A stretch of 64,000 nt of DNA from Bradyrhizobium nivariense (GTDB lineage: Bacteria; Pseudomonadota; Alphaproteobacteria; Rhizobiales; Xanthobacteraceae). Below the pieces are notes generated by a model. The model made no database searches. It saw only the letters and a list, made by a program, of their open reading frames with translations, and was not told the DNA's origin. Numbering within the stretch: the stretch's first letter is position 1; each line of letters begins with the position of its first letter. The stretch covers positions 1 to 64,000 of the forward strand of contig NZ_JARVWW010000040.1 of assembly GCF_029846715.1 (NCBI RefSeq), read 5' to 3'. A program made the position numbers and the translations under genes. Below are positions 55,480 through 64,000 of this stretch, piece by piece.

Positions 55480-55760
55480 ACTTGGCGAATCTCGGTTGAG
55501 CTGCACAAGAGGTTGGTACGTTTCGGCGCAGAAGGAGAAACAATCTGCCGCAAAGGGCGGTATCGTCCCGGAAGGAATGATCGAGCGCCGCGCGCCGCCC
55601 CAACGCAGCTATGTGGGCCAGACAGAGATTGACAGGGCTTGCTTAAAGCGCCCCGAGGAGGGAATGCGGTTACCTCTCGCGCAAGCTCGACGATCCCTCG
55701 TTCAACGTGACGTCCTGTGCGGTCTTGCTCGACCGATGATGGTGACGAAGCCTCATCACT
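55480..55760 (+). pseudogene. Decayed, inverted second DUF736 copy
   Basis: Plus-strand pieces recall DUF736: PEGMIERRAPPQRSYVGQTEIDRACLKRPEEGMRLPLAQ against the usual RIYVGxTEIGAAWxKRxEEGRDYLSLKLDD, then DPSF- and YAVLLDDDGDEASSL-like text in shifted frames (55690-55760). Several indels break it. It is divergent from the intact DUF736 gene, with the hairpin leader between them. Confidence 0.6.
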
Positions 55761-56376
55761 CATGCGTGACGGCTGTAAGAACTGGTCGAGGCGTATTCTC
55801 CACCACCCCGACCGACTTCGATGGGCAGGTCTTCGCGAAAATGGTCAAGCGCGCCCATGCCGTGCCGCCGATGCAAACCGCACCTACGCAAGCGAAGGCC
55901 TCGCGCCAAGCCAGCGAAGGCACCCCGATCTGCGACAGGGCGAACATCACATGATAGCCAGCGATTGCCGCAGGGACCGCGAATGCTGTTGCGATCGCGA
56001 CGCGCAAGGTCAAGGACCGACTAAAGGCGACGGCGACCTGACCAGCAGCAAGCGTCAACGCGCCAGAAGCAATTCCGATAAGCAGTGCGCCGAAGACGCC
56101 CGCGCCATGACGAAATGCCCACATCCCGACACTGAGTGCGACGAAAAACGGCAGGGCATACACTGCGAGGGCAAAGATCACCCAGCAGAACAGACCGATA
56201 GCGAGTATATTGAGAACAAGCCCGAGCGCGAGCACGGTGGTGGCTCCATCTGCATAGATGTACCGGTCGCGCCTTCCACCACCACCACGGCGCGGATTCG
56301 GACGTAAAAATCGAAACGAGGCGGAGTTGCGGCGTGCAACTCCATCTTGTCTTGGGGCGAGCAAGACGGCGCTCAC
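55756..56376 (-). CDS. ICE-associated integral membrane protein
   Basis: 206 residues from a GTG at 56376 that overlaps the DUF2493 stop (GTGA), which explains the lack of an ATG. A basic N-terminus (RPNPRRGGGGRRDRYIY) is followed by five likely membrane helices (LALGLVLNILAIGLFCW; ALAVYALPFFVALSVGMWAF; VFGALLIGIASGALTLAAG; LRVAIATAFAVPAAIAGYHVMF; EAFACVGAVCIGGTAWARL). It resembles hypothetical membrane proteins kept beside DUF2493 in rhizobial ICEs; function unknown. The last 25 residues may be non-native. Confidence 0.68.
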   Translation of the reverse strand: MSAVLLAPRQDGVARRNSASFRFLRPNPRRGGGGRRDRYIYADGATTVLALGLVLNILAIGLFCWVIFALAVYALPFFVALSVGMWAFRHGAGVFGALLIGIASGALTLAAGQVAVAFSRSLTLRVAIATAFAVPAAIAGYHVMFALSQIGVPSLAWREAFACVGAVCIGGTAWARLTIFAKTCPSKSVGVVENTPRPVLTAVTHE

Positions 56377-57296
56377 GCGCCGCCGAACTTCCAGACCGGG
56401 ATGCCGAGCCGCTTCGCCTTGTCGGCGAGGTTGTCCTGAATGCCCGTGCCCGGGAAGTGCATGACGCCGATCGGCAGGAGTTCGAGCATGGCGTCGTTGC
56501 GCTTGAACGGCGCAGCCTTGGCATGCTTGATCCAGTCGGGCTTGAAGGCGATCTGTGGCACCTTGCGATTGGTCGCCCATTTGGAGGCGATCAGTTCGGC
56601 GCCTTTCGGTGAGCCGCCATGGAGGAGGACCATGTCGAGGTGCTTCGCATGAACCTTGTCGAGGCGATCCCAGATCAGGTGGTGGTCGTTGAAATCGAGC
56701 CCGCCAGTGAGTGCGATTTTCGGTCCCGGCGGCAACATGACCTCGGTCTCGGCACGACGCTTGGCTGCGATGAAATCGCGAGAGTCGATCATCGCTGCGG
56801 TCAGCGACCGGTGGTTGACCAATGATCCGGATCGCGGGCGCCAGGATGAGCCGGTGTGAGTTTCAAAGTGGTCGATGGCTTGGTCACGGAAGAGCTCCAA
56901 GCAGTTGCGACGCTCGATCAGCGAAATGCCTTCGGCCGTCAGGCGCTCAAGTTCGACCGATCGTACTTCGGACCCGTTCTGCTCGCGCTGACTCTTGTGC
57001 TGCGCCTGCTCGTTGTCGTCGAGGTAGCGTTCGATGCGATCAACGGCCCGGTGAAACAGGTTGACGGTCGACCAGAGCAGACCGTCAAGGTCCGGCTCAA
57101 GCCGCGTGTCGTTCAGGGTCGCAACCAAGGCGTCGAAGATGTCAGAGACCGCACCGGCGATGATTTTTCCCTCGGGCAGCGGTCTCGGATCGGGCTGGTC
57201 GTCGAAGGGACGGTAGCCGAACAGCTGTAATTCGGTGAGGACGTGGTCGGTCGGGGAAGAGGCGTGCGGCGGTTCGATGTCGTCATGGTCGGTCAT
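56373..57296 (-). CDS. DUF2493 protein (SLOG/YspA-like nucleotide-binding fold)
   Basis: 307 residues from the ATG at 57296. A helical N-terminal half (residues about 20-160) precedes the C-terminal DUF2493 domain (residues about 190-300): KIALTGGLDFNDHHLIWDRLDKVHAKHLDMVLLHGGSPKGAELIASKWATNRKVPQIAFKPDW and RNDAMLEL. This SLOG-family fold binds nucleotides or nucleotide-derived ligands. The gene is constant in this ICE class; role unknown. It is coupled to the downstream membrane-protein gene. A further open stretch upstream to 57722 overlaps the structured leader and is not counted. Confidence 0.87.
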   Translation of the reverse strand: MTDHDDIEPPHASSPTDHVLTELQLFGYRPFDDQPDPRPLPEGKIIAGAVSDIFDALVATLNDTRLEPDLDGLLWSTVNLFHRAVDRIERYLDDNEQAQHKSQREQNGSEVRSVELERLTAEGISLIERRNCLELFRDQAIDHFETHTGSSWRPRSGSLVNHRSLTAAMIDSRDFIAAKRRAETEVMLPPGPKIALTGGLDFNDHHLIWDRLDKVHAKHLDMVLLHGGSPKGAELIASKWATNRKVPQIAFKPDWIKHAKAAPFKRNDAMLELLPIGVMHFPGTGIQDNLADKAKRLGIPVWKFGGA

Positions 57297-57323
57297 GGGA
57301 AGAGGTCCTTTGCCGGATCGGCC

Positions 57324-57502
57324 GCGACCATCGCGGCCTTCGTGGCGATCCTCTGACGGCGGGCGGAACGGGCCAGCACCCGAAAGGGCCGAAGCGGTAG
57401 CGGAGGATGGCGGAGGCCGGCTATTTTGTTTCGCGATGCAAAGCGCGCGGCCAGTCGCATGATGTGTCTTCACATCGCTGGCGCGCGGCGGAAAATAGCC
57501 GG
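57324..57502 (-). promoter_or_regulatory. Structured leader upstream of DUF2493 (copy B of a two-copy element)
   Basis: Block 1 CGCGACCATCGCGGCCTTCG (from 57324, 28 bases before the ATG), block 2 GGGCCGAAGCGGTAGCGGAG (about 57387-57408), then a perfect 11-bp inverted repeat CCGGCTATTTT (57417-57427) / AAAATAGCCGG (57492-57502). Inside the loop is a second hairpin, GATGTG-TCTT-CACATC (57461-57476). The layout mirrors copy A, but the arms differ in sequence while keeping their length, a pattern of conserved structure. Confidence 0.6.
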
Positions 57503-57621
57503 ACGCAGCCATTGCCGGCCCCGGTCCGGCTGCCGTCCGATCGCCCTCTAGAAGGCCGAGGTCGCGTCCTCTTCCGGTATTGGCCTCGCCTATGACCGGC
57601 CTATCTACGTCGATCGAAGAG

Positions 57622-58683
57622 CTATTCCGCGGCCACCGTCGACGAATGCAGGAAGCGAACGACGTCCTCTGGCGCAAGCTGAAACCGCAGGGCTGCTCGG
57701 AGGATATCGGGACCGAAGACATGCAGATCTTCGTTGAAGTCGCCCAGCCGCGGCGATAGCGGGATCACTTCAATGCCGGCGTCTTCCGCGCGATGCGTGA
57801 GAACCGCCTGCACGGCATCCCCCGCAGCATCAGCATCGCGCGCGATATAGAGACGACGCAGGCCGGTCGGGAGCAACATGGCCGAGAGGTGATTGGCCGA
57901 AAGCGCAGCTACCATAGGCATGCTCGGCAGCACGTAGCGCAACGAAAGCATCGTCTCGATACCCTCGCCGGCAGCGAGCACGTCGTCCACCACGCCGAAC
58001 CGAACGGCATTGCCGAGAAGGTCGCCCATGGCGCGTCGTGGCGTATCGATCGGAGCCTTGCCGAGCCGAACACGATCAAAGCCATCCGGGTCGAGCCAGG
58101 TCCGGTGCACGCCGGTGATCCGACCATCGAGATCCGTGACGCGGGCGATCATCGCCGGCCAGATTTCAGTCGGCAAATGGTCGTCGGGCCGATAGTAGCA
58201 CCGTGGGTGGAAGCGCAGGCTGCCACCATGGTGGATGCGGGTTATGCCGCGGCGCTGCAAGTACGTTTCAGCCACCGTCCCCTCGATCGGACTGGATATA
58301 GCAAAGAGCCGACGGGCGGCTTGGTGCGATCCGGGCGGTGCGAGTGGGGGAACAGCTCTCGGTGCGGGTTGCTGCTCAGAACGAGGAAGCTTGAGAAAGC
58401 GCCTCGCCTCCTCGGCGACCTCACGAAAGTCTCGCAAGGCCAAGCTTTGGCGGATGACGTCGAGGAGATCGCCATGTTCGCCGGTTGCGGCATCGGTCCA
58501 CTTGCCGGCGGCGCCTTTCGGAGATTCCTGAAGCCGCACGAACAACGAGCGGCCCGGGGTGTTGTGCACGTCGCCGACGACCCAGTACCGCCCCGCCCGC
58601 TTGCCGTTGGAAAGATAGTGTCGGCACACCGCCTCCGCCTCGCGCGCAAGGCGGCCTGCCAGTTCAGAAACATCGCGGGACAT
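57622..58683 (-). CDS. Toprim-domain protein (primase/helicase-like)
   Basis: 353 residues from the ATG at 58683, which overlaps the stop of the upstream gene (TGATG). The N-terminal DUF7146-like region (LAREAEAVCRHYLSNGKRAGRYWVVGDV) leads to TYLQRRGITRIHHGGSLRFHPRCYY. The Toprim domain is at residues about 205-320, with VLAAGEGIETMLSLRYV (catalytic Glu) and RRLYIARDADAAGDAVQAVL (DxD). Such proteins act as plasmid or ICE primases that could prime the transferred strand in the recipient (inference). Confidence 0.88.
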   Translation of the reverse strand: MSRDVSELAGRLAREAEAVCRHYLSNGKRAGRYWVVGDVHNTPGRSLFVRLQESPKGAAGKWTDAATGEHGDLLDVIRQSLALRDFREVAEEARRFLKLPRSEQQPAPRAVPPLAPPGSHQAARRLFAISSPIEGTVAETYLQRRGITRIHHGGSLRFHPRCYYRPDDHLPTEIWPAMIARVTDLDGRITGVHRTWLDPDGFDRVRLGKAPIDTPRRAMGDLLGNAVRFGVVDDVLAAGEGIETMLSLRYVLPSMPMVAALSANHLSAMLLPTGLRRLYIARDADAAGDAVQAVLTHRAEDAGIEVIPLSPRLGDFNEDLHVFGPDILRAALRFQLAPEDVVRFLHSSTVAAE

Positions 58684-61600
58684 CACGCGGCCTCCCGCTC
58701 ACCGATGCGCACAACTGGATAGGCGTCGAGCACCTTCGACAGGATCTCGACGCCGCTCGCGTCCGTGGGCACGAACATGCGCAGCCTCCAGGAGATGATC
58801 TCGCCAAAGAGGCCGTAGGCTCGCAAGCGATCGCGCATCGTGTCGTTGAAGCCCGACAATTCGATGCGGTGTGCGCCCATCACCCGGGCTCGGCGAAGCT
58901 GGAGTCCCTCCGCAAGCTCGAGGATGGTCCGCCCCTCCATCAGCGCGGCAAAGGCAGCGTCCGGCATCAACGTCGGCGCGTCTGCCGCAAGGACGTTTGC
59001 GACCCAGGTCGCCGAGACCTTGCGGCCGATGATCCGCTCGCCCGCGTCGGTCTGAAGCCCATAGACCCGTGTCGACTCGTTCGGCAGCCGCTTCCAGATC
59101 GGCAGCAGCAAGCCGGCAACGACGTGGATCGTGCGTTCCGTGAACTCTGGGATCTCGGCAAGCTCCGCCAGCCAGGCCGCGGCGAAGCGTTCGCGGTCAG
59201 CGTCCACCCAATGGCTTTCCGCCATGACGGCCAAGGGGACGGTGTGTTGCTCCATCGGCCGGATCAGGCGGACGCGCCGTTCGATCTCGCCGTCGTCGAG
59301 CATGGCGCTCGCCGCCGCGACCTGCACAGCGGCACGGCCCGAGCGCTCATTGATCAGCAGGGCAGCACGAAGATCGGAAAGACGACCAAGAGCATCATCC
59401 AGGCTCACTGGATGATTACGCTGGCGCTCGGTGATCGTGAGAAGTCGGGTTTCGGCACCAGTGCCGGGATGAACGTAAATCGTGCGCCGGTCGGTGACGA
59501 CAAAGCTCTCCGCGTGGAGCGTTTCCAGCCCGACGTCATAGGTGCCGGACGCGACCGCGCTCTCGATCCGAGCGGTCAAGAGCTGCTCGAAGACGCTGAA
59601 CAGGACGTTCTGAAGATCGATCGTGAGCGCCAACAACCTGTTCAGGAAGGTCGTGATCGGCGGCAGGTCATCCCTGAGCCCATTAGCATCGGTCAGCTTC
59701 AGGCCGGTTGCATCCTCGAACCGCTCCAGCGAGCAGCCCTCGACCTTGCCGCGCGCCAGCAGCGTGTAGAGTTGGCGCAGCGCATCGCGGCCGTACTGGC
59801 TTTCCAAGTTGTCCTCGGGCCGGAACAGCCCCTGCCCTCCGGTCTGGCGCTGGCCGCGCGTGATGGCGCCCAACGTGTCGAGCCGACGGGCGATGGTGCT
59901 GAGAAAGCGCTTTTCCGCCTTTACATCGGTCCCGATGGGACGAAACAGCGGCGGCTGCGCCTGGTTGGTCCGGTTAGTCCGACCAAGGCCCTGGATCGCG
60001 GCGTCGGCCTTCCAGCCGGGCTCGAGCAGATAGTGGACCCGCAAGCGGCGATTCCGGGCCGACAGCTCGGCATGGTAGCTCCTCCCCGTGCCGCCCGCGT
60101 CGGAGAACACGAGGATCCGCTTGACGTCCTCCATGAACGCCGACGTCTCGGCGAGGTTGGCCGAAGCGGCCCGGTTTTCAACGACCAGCCGGTCGCCCCG
60201 GCGAACGATGCGGCGCGAACGGCCGGTTACCTCGGCGACCATGTCGGTGCCGAAGCGCTGGACGATCTGATCCAGCGCCCCAGGCACCGGCGGCAGCGAG
60301 GCAAGCTTCTCGATGAGGCGGTCGCGGCGGGCGACCGTCTCCCGGCTCTCGACCGGCTGGCCGTCGCGGTAGACAGGACGGGAGCAGAGATTCCCCTCCT
60401 GGTCCGTGAAGGGCTCGTAGAGCTGGACCGGAAAGGAATGGACGAGATAGTCGAGGACATACTCGCGCGGGGTGATGTCGACACGGACGTCGCTCCACTC
60501 CTCGGTCGGGATCTCGGCGAGCCGGCGCTCCATCAGCGCCTCGCCGGTCGAGACGATCTGGATGACGGCGGCATTGCCGGCCTCAAGGTCGCGCTCGATC
60601 GAGCGGACCAGCGACGGCGTCTTCATCGAAGTCAGAAGATGGCCAAAGAAGCGCTGCTTGGCGCTCTCGAAAGCGGATCGCGCGGCCGATTTGGCCTGGC
60701 CGTTCAGCGTGCCGGTCTCGCCCGTGATGTTCGCGGCCCGCATCGCGGCATCGAGATTGTTATGGATGACGCTGAACGCCTCGGCATAGGCGTCGTAGAT
60801 GCGAACCTGCTCGGGCGTAAGCTGGTGCTCGATGAGCTCGTACGCGACGCCCTCGTAAGATAGAGACCTCGCCGCGTAGAGACCGAGCGCCTTGAGGTCG
60901 CGCGCGAGCACCTCCATCGCCGCGACGCCGCCCTCCTCGATGGCCTCGACGAACTCGGCCCGGCTGGCGAACGGGAAGTCGGTGCCGCCCCACAGGCCGA
61001 GCCGCTGGGCGTAGGCGAGATTGTGGACCGTTGTGGCACCGGTCGCCGAGACGTAGACGACGCGGGCATTCGGCAAGGCGTGCTGGAGTCTCAGGCCAGC
61101 CCGTCCCTGCTGGGAGGCCGCCTGGTCGCCGCGCTCGCCCTTCTGGCCTGCCGCGTTCTGCATCGCGTGGCTCTCGTCGAAGACAATCACTCCGTCGAAG
61201 TCGGAGCCCAACCATTCAACGATCTGCCGCACGCGCGAAAGCTTTTCGCCGCGCTCGTCGGTGCGCAGCGTAGCGTAGGTGGTGAATAGGACGCCTTCCG
61301 CGAGCCGGATCGGTCTGCCCTGCCGGAAACGTGACAGCGGCGTCACGAGCAGCCGCTCCATGCCGAGCGCGGACCAGTCGCGCTGCGCGTCCTCGATCAG
61401 CTTGTCGGATTTGCTGATCCAGACCGCTCGGCGGCGGCCCTTCAGCCAGTTATCGAGCAGGATGCCCGCGACCTGCCGTCCCTTGCCCGCACCGGTGCCG
61501 TCGCCCAAAAACCAGCCGCGGCGAAAACGGACGGCATTCTCTGCGTCGTCGCGTGCGGCGGCCACCACGTCAAAGGTTGCATCCACCGTCCAGGAGCCCG

Positions 61601-63005
61601 CAAGAAACTGGGAATGCGCCTCGCCGGCATAGATGACGCTCTCAAGCTGCGCGTCAGACAGGATGGCATCCGCCACGAGTTTGGCGGGCAGATGTGGCCG
61701 GTAAGACGGCTTCGGCGGCGCGACCGAGGCCATCGCGGCGGACTGCACGAGTTTGGTCGGATGCGCATGCGCGTCCGGAATACGGATCGCTTGCAGCGCG
61801 TATTCCTCATAAAGCGCGTCGGTCAATCGAGCGCCTTCCGGAGGCGTCCACTCGAGCGTCTCGTAGGTGAGTTCGGCGCGCCCTAGCGCACCCTCTCCCG
61901 AAGTGGATGATCGGCTGGGTGCAAGGGCACCGGCTGGCCGAGACGTCGCGGGGCGTTTGATGACGTCGACCACGACGGGCGTGGCAATGGGCAGCCTTGC
62001 AGGCACGTGCCGGCTCACCCAGTCGAGCAACGTGGCAACATCGCCCGCCATACCCAGCGAGGCTTCAAAGACCTTCGGATCTGCGGCAGGCCGCTTGTCG
62101 ATCACGAGCAGCCTTGTGTCGGTCTGCGTTCCGTGTTTCGCGTAGACCGCGCCGTCGATGGCGGCAGAAAACACCACCCGGCCGCTCTCCTGGAGGCGAA
62201 CGAACGCATCTCGCCATGCCGGATTGTCGGGCGCAAGACTTGCGCCGGTGATGGCGACCAGACGCCCACCGTCGCAAAGACGCGCCAAGGATGAGGCGAT
62301 GTGCCGGAGCGCCGCATCCGCCATCCGCCGATCGACATTCGCCAATGCCGAGAATGGCGGGTTCATCAGGACGACGCTCGGTACGACACCCGCATCGAGG
62401 TGATCATCGATCTGGGCGGCGTCGAATCGGGTGACCGTAACGTTGGCAAATATTTCGTCGAGCAAGGCCGCGCGGGCTTCGGCGAGCTCGTTCAACACCA
62501 GGGCGCCGCCGGCGAGCTCGGCAAAGATGGCGAGCAAGCCCGTCCCCGCAGAGGGCTCCAAAACCCGATCGGACGGCGTGATCCCGGCCGCGGTGCATGC
62601 GGCAAGCCCAAGCGGGATCGGCGTGGAGAATTGTTGAAGGGCCTGGCTGTGTTCCGAGCGCCGCGTATGGGTCGGCAGGAGACTGGCGAATCTCGCGAGC
62701 ATGGGCAGCATCGCGGCCGGCGAGCCAGCCTTGGTCCGGATAGCCGGGCCGAACTTGCGAAGGAACAGGACGGTCGCCGCCTCGCAGACGTCATAGGCGG
62801 TCTTCCAGTTCCAGGCGCCAGAGGCGTCGGAAGCGCCGAAGGCAGCTTCCATGGCGCCACGCAGCACAGCGGCATCGATGCGACGGCCGCGCTCGAGATC
62901 CGTCACGAGCTGTCGCGCGGCCCTGACGGCGGCGGAGGTGAAAGTTGCAGCGGCACGCATCGAGAGCGGCGCGGCGGCAGCGCCGCCGGCGAGAGATTCG
63001 GTCAT
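58683..63005 (-). CDS. Giant methyltransferase-helicase protein (strawberry-notch/DarB-like)
   Basis: 1440 residues. The N-terminal adenine-methyltransferase-like domain covers residues about 115-300, with LEPSAGTGLLAIFAELAG (SAM site) and the catalytic MNPPFSALAN. A helicase core has Walker A GDGTGAGKGRQVAGILLDNW (near 500), the DExH box VIVFDESHAMQN (near 605) and C-terminal helicase motifs IQGLGRTNRTNQAQPP (near 995). The strawberry-notch region follows. Phage P1 DarB, an antirestriction protein, has the same methylase-helicase plan, so protection of the incoming element from restriction is a reasonable idea, not proof. Start is the ATG at 63005. Confidence 0.9.
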   Translation of the reverse strand: MTESLAGGAAAAPLSMRAAATFTSAAVRAARQLVTDLERGRRIDAAVLRGAMEAAFGASDASGAWNWKTAYDVCEAATVLFLRKFGPAIRTKAGSPAAMLPMLARFASLLPTHTRRSEHSQALQQFSTPIPLGLAACTAAGITPSDRVLEPSAGTGLLAIFAELAGGALVLNELAEARAALLDEIFANVTVTRFDAAQIDDHLDAGVVPSVVLMNPPFSALANVDRRMADAALRHIASSLARLCDGGRLVAITGASLAPDNPAWRDAFVRLQESGRVVFSAAIDGAVYAKHGTQTDTRLLVIDKRPAADPKVFEASLGMAGDVATLLDWVSRHVPARLPIATPVVVDVIKRPATSRPAGALAPSRSSTSGEGALGRAELTYETLEWTPPEGARLTDALYEEYALQAIRIPDAHAHPTKLVQSAAMASVAPPKPSYRPHLPAKLVADAILSDAQLESVIYAGEAHSQFLAGSWTVDATFDVVAAARDDAENAVRFRRGWFLGDGTGAGKGRQVAGILLDNWLKGRRRAVWISKSDKLIEDAQRDWSALGMERLLVTPLSRFRQGRPIRLAEGVLFTTYATLRTDERGEKLSRVRQIVEWLGSDFDGVIVFDESHAMQNAAGQKGERGDQAASQQGRAGLRLQHALPNARVVYVSATGATTVHNLAYAQRLGLWGGTDFPFASRAEFVEAIEEGGVAAMEVLARDLKALGLYAARSLSYEGVAYELIEHQLTPEQVRIYDAYAEAFSVIHNNLDAAMRAANITGETGTLNGQAKSAARSAFESAKQRFFGHLLTSMKTPSLVRSIERDLEAGNAAVIQIVSTGEALMERRLAEIPTEEWSDVRVDITPREYVLDYLVHSFPVQLYEPFTDQEGNLCSRPVYRDGQPVESRETVARRDRLIEKLASLPPVPGALDQIVQRFGTDMVAEVTGRSRRIVRRGDRLVVENRAASANLAETSAFMEDVKRILVFSDAGGTGRSYHAELSARNRRLRVHYLLEPGWKADAAIQGLGRTNRTNQAQPPLFRPIGTDVKAEKRFLSTIARRLDTLGAITRGQRQTGGQGLFRPEDNLESQYGRDALRQLYTLLARGKVEGCSLERFEDATGLKLTDANGLRDDLPPITTFLNRLLALTIDLQNVLFSVFEQLLTARIESAVASGTYDVGLETLHAESFVVTDRRTIYVHPGTGAETRLLTITERQRNHPVSLDDALGRLSDLRAALLINERSGRAAVQVAAASAMLDDGEIERRVRLIRPMEQHTVPLAVMAESHWVDADRERFAAAWLAELAEIPEFTERTIHVVAGLLLPIWKRLPNESTRVYGLQTDAGERIIGRKVSATWVANVLAADAPTLMPDAAFAALMEGRTILELAEGLQLRRARVMGAHRIELSGFNDTMRDRLRAYGLFGEIISWRLRMFVPTDASGVEILSKVLDAYPVVRIGEREAA

Positions 63006-63122
63006 GGCAGGATTTCTTTCGGAGAGCAGGAATGGGTCGAACCATCAGGCGCTCTCCTTAAGACCCGACGGCTCAAACCCTTCCCGGCCCGGCTCTCCCT
63101 CTCAGTCCTCGCCCATAAGAAT

Positions 63123-63149
63123 GGGGACCGGCGCGGCACACCGGTCCCC
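63123..63149 (-). terminator. Hairpin between the ParB-like and methylase-helicase genes
   Basis: GGGGACCGG (63123-63131) pairs perfectly with CCGGTCCCC (63141-63149), 9-base loop, 21 bases past the ParB-like stop. There is no T-run on the minus strand, so it may be a partial terminator or processing site that sets relative expression of the two genes. Confidence 0.45.
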
Positions 63150-63169
63150 CAACAACTGTGGGACAGATG

Positions 63170-64000
63170 TCACTCAGCCGCATCCAGCTGTTGCGGATCA
63201 TCGTCGTTCGCATTGTCCCGATCCTCGTCCTCGCCGAGGAATTCGGGCAGCGGGCCCGCTTCACTCTCCTGCTCCCCTGACGCCGCATTGGGATCGACCA
63301 GACGCAGCGGCTCCGGCAACCAGCCCGAGCCATCGAGAAGGCGCTCAGCCTCCTTGGCCATGTCGGCCTTCTTCAGATGGTCGATCAGTTGCGCGGAAGA
63401 CTCGCCCTTGGCTTCCCGCACTGCCTCCAGGATGCGAGGCTTCGTGACCCGGCCGAGATAGTTGTCGACGGTGGGCTTCCACCCGGCTTGATCCATGTCG
63501 AGGCCGACGGCACGTGCCAGCACATCCGCCTGGTCGAGCCGGGTGCGGACGCCGTGGGAGGAGACGCGGCCCTGATTGTAGCGGTTGGCAGGCTCGTAGA
63601 GAGCGTTGACCGCAAATGACGCACAGTGAGCGAACAGGGATGCCTGTGCGTCGCCATCGAGGGCCGTGAGCGCATCCCAGAGATCGTTCTCGCCCGTCGG
63701 CAACCGTGTTTTCCAGGATTCATGCCGCGCCTCGACGGCCTTCGCGGACGCGCTTTCCCTCAAGCCAGGCGCTTGAGCCGGAAAGGCCGGCGTCCGAAGG
63801 CCGATCTCAAGGCAGCTTCCAGACGACGCGAACCGGTAAAAGGCCGTCAGCACGAAATTGTGCAGCACCGCCTGGAACGCAATCGCAGGATTTTCTGCCA
63901 GCGCATCCCGCAATGCCAGCGTGCGATGCGCCGTCAGCTCGGTGATCAGCCGATCCGGCAGAGGTTTTGTTCCGTCCTCATCATCTTCCTCGGAATCAGT
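63170..64000 (-). CDS. ParB-like protein, C-terminal part (runs off the right edge)
   Basis: 277 codons are visible, open to the window end. Minus-strand reading from 64000 gives DSEEDDEDGTKPLPDRLITELTAHRTLALRDALAENPAIAFQAVLHNFVLTAFY, the segment that follows the helix-turn-helix of large (about 700-residue) plasmid/ICE ParB proteins. A C-terminal domain (DQADVLARAVGLDMDQAGWKPTVDNYLGRVTKPRILEAV) and an acidic tail ending PQQLDAAE follow. The N-terminal ParB nuclease/HTH half is outside the window. The role may be partition or regulation of the element. Confidence 0.85.
   Translation of the reverse strand, partial: TDSEEDDEDGTKPLPDRLITELTAHRTLALRDALAENPAIAFQAVLHNFVLTAFYRFASSGSCLEIGLRTPAFPAQAPGLRESASAKAVEARHESWKTRLPTGENDLWDALTALDGDAQASLFAHCASFAVNALYEPANRYNQGRVSSHGVRTRLDQADVLARAVGLDMDQAGWKPTVDNYLGRVTKPRILEAVREAKGESSAQLIDHLKKADMAKEAERLLDGSGWLPEPLRLVDPNAASGEQESEAGPLPEFLGEDEDRDNANDDDPQQLDAAE

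Noticed and set aside
58485..60863. 792-codon plus-strand open frame
   Set aside because: Antisense to the methylase-helicase and Toprim genes, Arg/Gln-rich, without motifs.
1..64000. CRISPR array, tRNA or rRNA genes, nod boxes
   Set aside because: No regularly spaced repeats of array type, no tRNA cloverleaf or T-loop in context, no rRNA, and no convincing nod-box repeats were seen.

Overview
The window looks like part of a rhizobial chromosome, most likely Bradyrhizobium or a close relative. This is inferred from gene families and high-GC coding style; there is no rRNA, tRNA or nod gene in view to prove it. It falls into four zones.

(1) Positions 1-13.2 kb hold a catabolic neighbourhood centred on D-amino acids, glycine and acyl/peptidyl amino acids. 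It contains an ADP-forming acyl-CoA synthetase cut by an IS5-family element at the left edge, an M20 amidohydrolase, an M24 peptidase, a GEK1/DTD2-type D-aminoacyl-tRNA deacylase, a DadA-like FAD oxidoreductase behind a tandem glycine riboswitch, an Lrp regulator, an MFS exporter and alanine dehydrogenase.

(2) Positions 13.4-25.4 kb hold a LuxR/LuxI quorum-sensing pair with a lux-box-like palindrome, a LysR regulator, and a complete mating-pair-formation operon read leftwards (trbB-C-D-E-J-K-L-F-G-I plus DUF2274).

(3) Positions 25.4-37.4 kb are a roughly 12-kb insertion separating trbB from its usual partners traG and the ribbon-helix-helix gene. It carries a GC-rich ABC transporter flanked by two direct copies of the trbB 5' region, an IS701 relic, a dctA-type dicarboxylate permease, a thioredoxin-fold/TPR-like protein, an MFS permease, a second ribbon-helix-helix gene and decayed genes.

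(4) Positions 37.4-64 kb are the rest of the integrative and conjugative element (ICE): RHH-traG, a DUF3363 relaxase, a frameshifted lytic transglycosylase, traF, DUF2840, RepA with iterons, AlpA-like, DUF2285 and XRE regulators, DUF736, a membrane protein, DUF2493, Toprim, a 1440-residue methyltransferase-helicase and a ParB-like protein running off the right edge. A complete Tn7-like transposon (tnsA-tnsB-tnsC-tniQ) sits beside the RepA iterons. Its ends can be fixed exactly at 46739-51645 from TGT/ACA inverted repeats and a 5-bp ACTTG duplication. A decayed IS110 copy lies next to it.

The conjugation, replication and partition genes form one element, and the LuxR/LuxI pair is placed to control it. 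Several lesions (split trb operon, frameshifted transglycosylase and DUF6499-DUF2285 regulator, no visible parA) suggest it may be partly disabled. The most notable unexplained feature is a two-copy structured leader at fixed distance upstream of the DUF736 and DUF2493 genes.
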